Positions 57,407 to 64,000 of a stretch of DNA of 64,000 bases are shown here, one piece after another (positions within the stretch are counted from its first letter, which is position 1; each line of letters begins with the position of its first letter). The stretch comes from Hydrangea macrophylla (Eukaryota > Streptophyta > Magnoliopsida > Cornales > Hydrangeaceae): positions 47,987,162-48,051,161 of the forward strand of contig CM066995.1 of NCBI GenBank assembly GCA_033977485.1. Direction: 5' to 3'. Made by a program: the position numbers and the translations under genes. The notes beneath the pieces were generated by a model. The model made no database searches. It saw only the letters and a program-made list of their open reading frames with translations, and had not been told where the DNA came from.

Positions 57407-58357
57407 TCATAACCATACAGGATTACATCTGAGACCTAAACTATCTAGATGACGATCAAAGACATTCTGTGGCAATACCTTTATAAACGGATCAGCAAGA
57501 TTGTCAGCTGTGGCAATCTTGGTGACAGTCACATCTCCACGTTGAACAATATCTCAGATTAGATGATATTTCTGCTCTACGTGCTTTCCCTTCCTGTGGT
57601 TCCTTGGCTCCTTGGACTGTGCTACTGCCCGACTATTATCACAATAAAGCGTAATAGGTGACAGCAATGCTGGTACCACCTCGAGCTCCATAAGGAACTT
57701 CTTGAGCCAAATAGCTTCCTTTACAGCTTTACAAGCAAACACACACTCAGCTTCTGTAGTTGAGTCTGCAATGCATTTATGCTTAATGCTCCTCCAACTA
57801 ACAGCACCACCTCCCAAGGTAAAGATATGTCCGGATTTCTACTTTCTCGAATCTTTATCTGACATAAAGTCTGAGTCAGTGCATCCCACTAGAATTAACT
57901 CACAACCACCGTACATAAGCATGTAATCTTTAGTCCTTCTCAAGTACTTAAGAATGTGCTTAACGGTTGTCTAGTGCTCTGGACATAGATTCAATTGATA
58001 TCTACTAACCATGCTAATGGAAAAGCAGATATCTGGTTTAGTGCATAACATCGCATACATGAGACTTCCCACTGCTAAAGCATAGGGAACTCTTGCCATG
58101 CAATTCCTCTCCTCCTGTGTTTTTGGACACGGGTCCTTGGAGAACGCTAAACCATGCCTGAAAGGTAACAAACCTTTCTTTAAATTATCCATTGAAAACC
58201 TAGTTAACACCTTATCTATATAACTAGCTTGAGATAATCCCATTATCTTTCGCTTACAATCCCGAAAAAGCTTTATTCTAAGAATATAGCTCGCCTCTCC
58301 TAGATCCTTCATATCGAAAGTACTAGCTTGCCAAACCTTAACTGTTGACAATGCCAC
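57407..58357 (-). pseudogene. copia A2 pol: end of reverse transcriptase and RNase H
   Basis: Open pieces read DMKDLGEASYILRIKLFRD, GLSQASYIDKVLTRFSMDN, VGSLMYAMLCTKPDICFSIS and VSRYQLNLCPEH. A stop at about 57971 (Trp expected) precedes VKHILKYLRRTKDYMLMYGG and GGGAVSWRSIKHKCIADSTT, EAECVFACKAVKEAIWLKKF, ITLYCDNSRAVAQSKEPRNH and KGKHVEQKYHLI. A stop at 57554 (probably Arg) then interrupts DIVQRGDV, and the natural end is at 57407. These are the RNase H motifs of Ty1/copia pol. Confidence 0.9.
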
Positions 58358-59040
58358 TACAGCATTCCCAATAAGTAGAATGTCGTCAACCTAGAGCACA
58401 AGAAAAGCCACCACTTTTTCTTCACACTTCTTGTATACACAAGGTTCATCTAGATTCTATATGAAATCAAAGATTTGACCGCTTGGTTAAAACGAATGTT
58501 CCAACTCCTCGATGCCTGCTTAAGCCCATAAATGTACTTTTGTAGTTAGCATACCAAGTTACCTTTCCAACCAGCTATGAACCCTTCTGGTTATTGCATA
58601 TAGATGTCCTCCTTAAGATTGCCATTCAAGAATGCAGTCTTGACGTCCATCTGCAAGATCTCATAATCTAGGCATACAGCAATAGATAAGAGTATTCTGA
58701 TGGACTTGAGCATGGCTACCGGCGAGAAGGTTTCCTCATAGTCAATGCCCTTCCTCTGAGTATAATCATTTACTACAAGCCTGGCCTTAAAGGTCTCAAC
58801 CTTTCCATAAGATCCTCTTTTCCTCTTGTAGACCCACTTACAGCCAATGGGTTTAATATTGGCTGGAAGTTTTATAAGATCCCACACCTGATTGGAATCC
58901 ATAGATTCCAATTCAGCCTTCATAGCTTTAACCCAATGAGCTGAATCAACATCAGTCATTGCCTCTTCGTATGTGGCAGGATCAGATTCAGATTCAATGG
59001 AGACAACTTCAAAAACTTCTCCTAAGAACATGTATCTATC
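58358..59040 (-). pseudogene. copia A2 pol: reverse transcriptase
   Basis: From 59031: ESDPATYEEAMTDVDSAHW, VKAMKAELESMDSNQVWDL, IGCKWVYKRKRGSYGKVETF, KARLVVNDYTQRKGIDYEET, FSPVAMLKSIRILLSIAV and MDVKTAFLNGNLKEDIYMQ. After a stop near 58591 and frame changes, YIYGLKQASRSWNIRF is readable, then FLVL-stop-VDDILLIGN near 58370-58400, where the Tyr of the YVDD catalytic motif has become a stop codon. Not functional. Confidence 0.9.
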
Positions 59041-59977
59041 AGGCTAGCTGATAATCCTCCCATGATGATGAGGTACCGATGCAGAAATGGGTGAAGAAGT
59101 GGTATTTTCTTGATTTACATCGTTATCAACTACAGGTAGGACTGAGGGCTCTCCTTCTATCTCTCTTAGATCTATTCTTCCCTTAGATTTATGGTTCATA
59201 ATAGAATCATCCTCTAAGAAAACAACATTTGTACTAACAAACACTTTTTATTCTCTTGAATCATAAAAATACCATCCATAAGTATACTTTGGATACCCTA
59301 AGAAGTAACATACTTCCAATCTAGAACCCAACTTGCTCATCTTTCCTTTCAGCACATGTGCTGGACACCCCCATATTTGAGGATGTTGCAAAGAATGCTT
59401 ACGCCCAATCCACATCTTCCATGGTATCTTGGGAAAAGATTTTCTTGGTACTAGATTTAGTATGTTCGCAGCGGTTTCCAAAGCAGAACCCAAAAAGAAT
59501 AAAGGTAACTCCAAATAACTCATCATTGACCTAGTCATGTCTAAAAGAGTGCGGTTCCTTCTCTCCACTACACCATTCTATTGAGGCATGCACAGGTCCA
59601 GTCAACTATGACATAATTCCATTGTGTACGTGGTGATCAATAAACTCATTAGAGAGGTACTCGCAACCTCGATCTGATCAAATGGCCTTAATATGTGTGC
59701 CAAATTGCTTCTCCACTTCAGCCCTAAACTCTTTAAACTTTTCAAAGGCTTCAGACTTATGCTGCATTAGGTACACATATCCACACCTAGAGTGGTCATC
59801 AGTAAATGTAATGAAATACTCATAACCACCCCTTGCTCTAATATATGTTGGTCTACACATATCAGTATGAGCTAATTCCAACAATGCATTGGTCCTATTG
59901 CCCTTTGCACGAAAGGGCCTTTTGGTCATCTTACCCTCTAAACAAGACTTACAGACTTCCATTGGTTCAAGAACCAA
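59041..59977 (-). pseudogene. copia A2 pol: integrase
   Basis: From 59977: CKSCLEGKMTKRPF, LLELAHTDMCRPTYIRARGG (catalytic Asp), YEYFITFTDDHSRCGYVYL, FKEFRAEVEKQFGTHIKAI, then a TGA (CGA expected) and SDRGCEYLSNEF (second Asp). After frame changes VERRNRTLLDMTRSMMSYLE gives the Glu of the triad (the open part starts at 59568), followed by WIGRKHSLQHPQIWGCPAHV and FLGYPKYTYGWYFYD. A linker (59044-59244) leads to reverse transcriptase. Confidence 0.88.
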
Positions 59978-60540
59978 ATCGCTTAAGACTCCTTCTTTGA
60001 CTAGTCTGCCAATCCTATTTAGATTGATATGGCCAAGCCTTATTGGATTAGTGGAAGGTTCCTTTCATTTAGATGGTACAATTACCACTGAGTTATTAAA
60101 TTCCATACAAGAATCTTTTGAAATATTAGGAGTAATCACATATAAACCATTTTGATTTAACACCGGAACAAATAAAAGAATCATTTCTTTAATCACAACT
60201 TCAGTTCCAAAATGAAAAGAATAACCATTACTCGATAAATTTGAGACTAAAATTAAATTACGTCTCATTAAAGGGACGTAAAGTACATTTGATAAAATCA
60301 AAACTTTATTGTCTAGAAATTATAAAACTACGACTCCTATAGCAACTGCAGATAAGGTTGCGCTAGAACCTAGAGTACGTACGATCTCCCCATCATTGTA
60401 CCTCCTGGTTGATCTGAACCCCTAGAATGAATTACAGATATGGTTAGTCGCACCAGAATCAATGCACCAAATGTTTGAAGTATCCGTTATAAAACATACT
60501 TCAATCATATGTGATTCAATCATACCTTGAACTCTTGTAG
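59978..60540 (-). pseudogene. copia A2 pol: protease and pre-integrase
   Basis: The protease active site WCIDSGATNHICNSF is intact at about 60430-60472, with a stop soon after. Then VLILSNVLYVPLMRRNLILV and SNLSSNGYSFHFGTE (60200-60300) fit the copia protease body. LGHINLNRIGRLVKEGVLSD (about 59990-60050) is the His-containing start of the pre-integrase zinc domain. Stops occur at about 60310 and 60065. Confidence 0.85.
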
Positions 60541-61376
60541 CTAAGAATTGTGAACAGTTATTCTTCCAATGGCCCTTCTCACTTCATTGGAAACACTTTC
60601 CTTTGCCTTGGCCACCCACCTTTCCTTTACATTACCTTTTTCCTTGGATTTTGCCATCTTAGGACCGGTCCAACACTTGGACTACCAGTGCTAGCCTTCT
60701 TCTTTCCTTTCTTACCTTTCGGCGTAGATCGGGAAGAAGAGCTTTTCTCAACGTTCAGAAAGGTGTCCCCAAGTTTGATCACTCATTCTGTTGCCAGTAC
60801 AAAACTCATTAATTCGCTCATTAAAATATCCATTTTGTTTATATTATAATTCAGTTTAAATTGAGCGAATGAAGGCGACAGCGTATTGAGGATCATATCA
60901 ACTTGGGTATATGCATCGATGTTGGCAACTAGGGTCTCCAGCTCGTTTAAATAACCAATCATTTTTTAAACATGTTTTTTGACTAGAGTCCCTTCCGACA
61001 TCTTTGCACTCATTATCTTCTGCATAGCTACCTGCTTGGTAGACCTGCCATTCTCCCCAAACATCTTTTTCAGGGATGCGATAATGTCACTAGCAGAATT
61101 GTTCGACTGGAATTGGTGTTGCAACACACCAGCCATTGAGGCCAGAATGTAGCAACGGGCCATTCCATTCGACTTTTTCCATTTATCGAACTCGCATCTG
61201 GCAGCTGCCGAAGCATTTGTCGCAGGTTCTTCGGGGCATGGGGTGGTGAGGACATATATGTGATCCTCTATAGTTAAGACGATATCAAGGTTTTGTTTCT
61301 ATTCAGTGTAGTTATTTCCAGTTAACTTGTTTTGAGTGAGTATCGTGACAAGTGCACTAAAAGTAGATCTAGACAC
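60541..61376 (-). pseudogene. copia A2 gag
   Basis: The frame begins VSRSTFSALVTILTQNKLTG at 61376, where the expected ATG reads GTG. TAG replaces Trp in NNYTE-stop-KQN (copia A1 has NNYVEWKLD). Then ARCEFDKWKKSNGMARCYIL, SASDIIASLKKMFGENGRST, a TAA at about 60967, ELETLVANIDAYTQVDMILN, TLSPSFAQFKLNYNI and another stop at about 60783. The Lys/Ser-rich tail leads to a zinc knuckle (CFQ-stop-SEKGHWKNNC, 60554-60596) with its second Cys lost. It is the gag of Ty1/copia type (UBN2-like). Confidence 0.85.
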
Positions 61377-63029
61377 TATGATTTACTGAAAAAATCAAAA
61401 GACAAAATAAATATGGATAGAAGAAACTAACAGTTTGAAATAAAATAATCCTTAAATCTCTTTTTTTAAAACAAAGTCGCCAGAATATCAAAACAAAAAA
61501 GTAAAGCCTCCGTGTGGTGGTCAATACTCGATCTTTTGATTAATCATGACTTGTGCGCTATACAACTCTTCCAAAACAAGTTATGACTCCCGAACCCTTT
61601 TGATCTCAAAGTTTCTGAATAATGCTCTGTGTGGGATCCCTTATCCATAGCTTAACTAGTGTGTACCATTAACTAGGATCCAATCACAACCACCTCAAGT
61701 AGTGTCTCCGTGTGGTGGTCACCCTCTAACACGTCTGATTGATCATATCCATAAGAAGTTCACATCTAGTAACCAATGAGTAGTGTACCCTCCGTATGGA
61801 ATGATCACCCCTGGCGAGGTGACATAGAATGCACTACTCATCTTACAATGAACCGTTAATGGAATATCGTTAAATAAGACCCTCTCCCACTGGATTTGGT
61901 AGAAAAGGATTTTGCTTTTGGAACAATTGCTTCTACACATTACCCATAAACATCTAATGTTTATTAATGTGTTGAAAATGATTTTTTGAATTTTATTTTA
62001 GAAAACTTGTTTTACGTGCATGCAAATAGTAACAATATAATAAATTCTAATTACAACCAAGCACATAAAATAAAAAACTAAAATTGAAACAAAGGCATTC
62101 ATATGCCTCTATCTCCCATGGCTCTAACTCCATAAAACCTCTTTCCTTGGTTTGAACACCTCTAGCTCCATCTTCATGGACAACAACTTGCTTGTAATTA
62201 TGTTACATTGCTCCTATGCTTCTTTCGAAGCTTACAATTTATCTAGAAATACAAATTAACAAGAAAATAAAGAAGGCTAGGGAAACCGGTGTGACTTTCC
62301 TTTTCGTATGATTGAAGTCGCAGCGCCCTTTACACATGCCTTAAAACCAAAACCAAAAAAATTAAAACAACAAACACCAATCTCAAACATTCAAACACAA
62401 AAATTTAAATGTTCTTGGTGCCATGGGAGATAGAAGCTTATCTTGCTGCAAGAAGGTTAGTCGTACGCACATCCACGCATATATAATAAATATATGTAAC
62501 TATTGGAACAACTAATTGATTCACATAGTACATAAACTCTTTATATACTGATTTAGAACACAAAACAACATCTCAGTTTTCTGTCACACTTTGATTTGAT
62601 CGAAAAGGGTTCGATCTATTGAACATAGTTCAATTGATTGAACTATTTAGTTTCATAGAATGATTTTAAAATCTTTACAGGAAAAATATAAAAATAAAGT
62701 ATATGATTTTTAAAACATTAAAATTGTGAAAAGAATAACTGGACAGAGAATCAATCTTAATCCATCGAAACACATTCAATCGATCGAACAAAACAATGTT
62801 CGATCAATCAAAACTAATTCGATTGCTTGAGAACGACAAGGTTCAATTGATCGAACATACTTCGATTGATAGAACTTACCATGCATCCAATACAATCATA
62901 GACTTGTATTCTACTGCGTAAACACTACATAAACAGATCTGTGACGATGCAGTTTCAAAAACAGTCCTAAAATCAGCATGCGAATCAAAATTAGTGTTCA
63001 AAAACGCATCTATAGATCCAAACAAGCGT
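61377..63029 (-). other. copia A2 leader with conserved hairpin and palindromes
   Basis: Non-coding. It matches the copia A1 leader at GACGTGTTAGAGGGTGACC and at GGGTGATCATTCCATACGG (61787-61811, minus strand). Clusters of TTCGAT, CAATCGATCGAA and TTCAATTGATTGAAC-type words lie at about 62590-62640 and 62760-62880. Confidence 0.7.
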
Positions 63030-63042
63030 GGCATTGATACCA
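63030..63042 (-). other. primer binding site of copia A2, initiator tRNA-Met type
   Basis: Minus strand TGGTATCAATGCC, two bases from the LTR end, like TGGTATCTAAGCC in copia A1. Confidence 0.75.
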
Positions 63043-63044
63043 AT

Positions 63045-64000
63045 TGAAGGAAAAATTAGGATTAAAGTTATTTTAAAGCGCAGCAGAAAAGGGTTAAGTT
63101 TAAAAAACTTATTGGTATGCCCGAATCTACTACCCGTTAATTCTATATATGTGTACTAACAAGAGGGAGAAGAAATATACCTCTGGTCTTGAACCAAATT
63201 CTGAAATCTTCAACCTTAGTGATACAGCAGCCTCCACTAGGCTGTCTTCACCCTTATGACTCCTGCGGATCCTTCCTGAAGAGACTACAGATGGTGGGAT
63301 CTCTAACAAGAAGGATAAGAATGTTTCGGAAACCCTAAATAGGTTCTGTAGCTTTCATATAGGAAAAACAACTATTGTTAAACCCTGTACGTAGCTGCCC
63401 TATTTATAGATTTCCTAAACCAACTTTAACATTCGACCGATCGAAATGGCTTCGATCGATCGAACTTTCGATCGCTCGAACCTGCCTAGATTTCAATCAA
63501 TCAAAACCTATTCAATCGATTGAACCTGTCATAACAAGATCCTCTTATGCCTTTCCAAGCATCCTAGCAGAGCTAAGAGTGGAACCTTCTAGGCTCTTTA
63601 TTGTTGGCTCAGACCAGCTGTTAGTTGCCATGACCAAACTCCTTGATAAGTAAACTAACCAACTGATCAGTTAATGTTTACTCCGCTATAAAATGATAAC
63701 TGAACTCTAACGCAAAACAACATATCTGAAGCAATAACTAGACTTGTATGGTGTACTAATGTCCGTCTACCTTCAGCATTCGTAATCATATTCAGGTAGT
63801 CGGATAACTGTTACTGTCAACCTAAATCATGAATACTTCTTGTATTCCTTGAGTCCCATGCACCTCTTATGATTACCAAACATGTTGATAACTACTTGTC
63901 AATAAGACTGCAGTTCTCAGTAATCAACTTGGTGGCATTCTCAAGGGAATGCTTAATCTGAATCAGAGGGTAGATTCTCTCTTGACGATATATGTTCACA
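63045..64000 (-). repeat. copia A2 5' LTR, partial at window edge
   Basis: In element orientation it ends CCTTCA at 63045. It contains CGATCGATCGAA-type palindromes at 63430-63525, and from 63650 onward it matches the 3' LTR from 52455 upward. It continues past the window. Confidence 0.85.

Larger units (their letters stand above)
52455..64000 (-). mobile_element. Ty1/copia retrotransposon A2, minus strand, runs off right edge
   Basis: Read from the right: 5' LTR (63045 to beyond 64000), primer site (63030-63042), leader, gag, zinc knuckle, protease, integrase, reverse transcriptase, RNase H, polypurine tract (57392-57401) and 3' LTR (57391 down to about 52455, interrupted by a Harbinger-like element). 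Integrase lies before reverse transcriptase, the copia order. The 3' LTR lacks about 600 bases at its end. Gag and pol carry numerous stops. It belongs to the same family as copia A1 but is better preserved. Confidence 0.9.

Overview
This window is plant nuclear DNA, probably from a large-genome flowering plant, and it consists almost entirely of nested, decayed transposable elements. I found no intact host gene, no tRNA or free-standing rRNA gene, and no bacterial-type operon. The plant assignment rests on the element types: Ty3/gypsy families of Tekay/Del, Tat/Ogre and Athila-like type, Ty1/copia elements, a PIF/Harbinger-like DNA element, and a Cassandra-type TRIM whose LTRs carry 5S rRNA-like sequence. 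The species cannot be told from the sequence. Lineage names come from motifs and recognised family features, not from a search.

Layout. (1) 1-12282: a minus-strand LTR element with a tRNA-Asp-type primer site, whose LTR is split by a complete 9.6 kb Tekay/Del-like element (1656-11257). (2) 12283-14012: a truncated minus-strand Tat-lineage pol with a second RNase H. (3) 14013-19784: a strongly decayed plus-strand copia element (copia A1). (4) 19785-50399: nested Tat/Ogre-like elements. Family D (LTR 19785-22211, gag and protease to 25764) is interrupted by family B (LTR starts at 25765). The LTR of B is interrupted by a complete gag-only family C element (26926-40336, target duplication ATCTA). 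The 3' LTR of C is interrupted by the Cassandra-type TRIM (39442-40120, target duplication TCCTT). LTR B resumes at 40342, followed by its primer site and a gag fragment. Then comes an inverted block (44563-48795) holding a partial B-type LTR and a 3' untranslated region, and then a second D-type LTR (48796-50399). (5) 50403-52430: a truncated plus-strand gypsy pol fragment. (6) 52455-64000: a second copia element of the same family (copia A2, minus strand, running off the right edge), whose 3' LTR contains a 4.06 kb Harbinger-like element.

All protein genes are retroelement gag/pol genes with stops and frameshifts. Those whose lost residue can be checked against another copy in the window mostly fit C-to-T change, as expected of methylated silent DNA. 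None looks able to make a full polyprotein. The most interesting material is non-coding. It includes a motif present three times in the 3' untranslated region of two Tat-like families at matching places; a tandem array of short perfect hairpins in the family C leader; a hairpin conserved in the copia leaders; a U5 module with an internal copy of the primer-site core shared by three Tat-like families; CGATCG- or ATCGAT-centred palindrome clusters in several unrelated elements; and exon-like fragments inside the Harbinger-like element.
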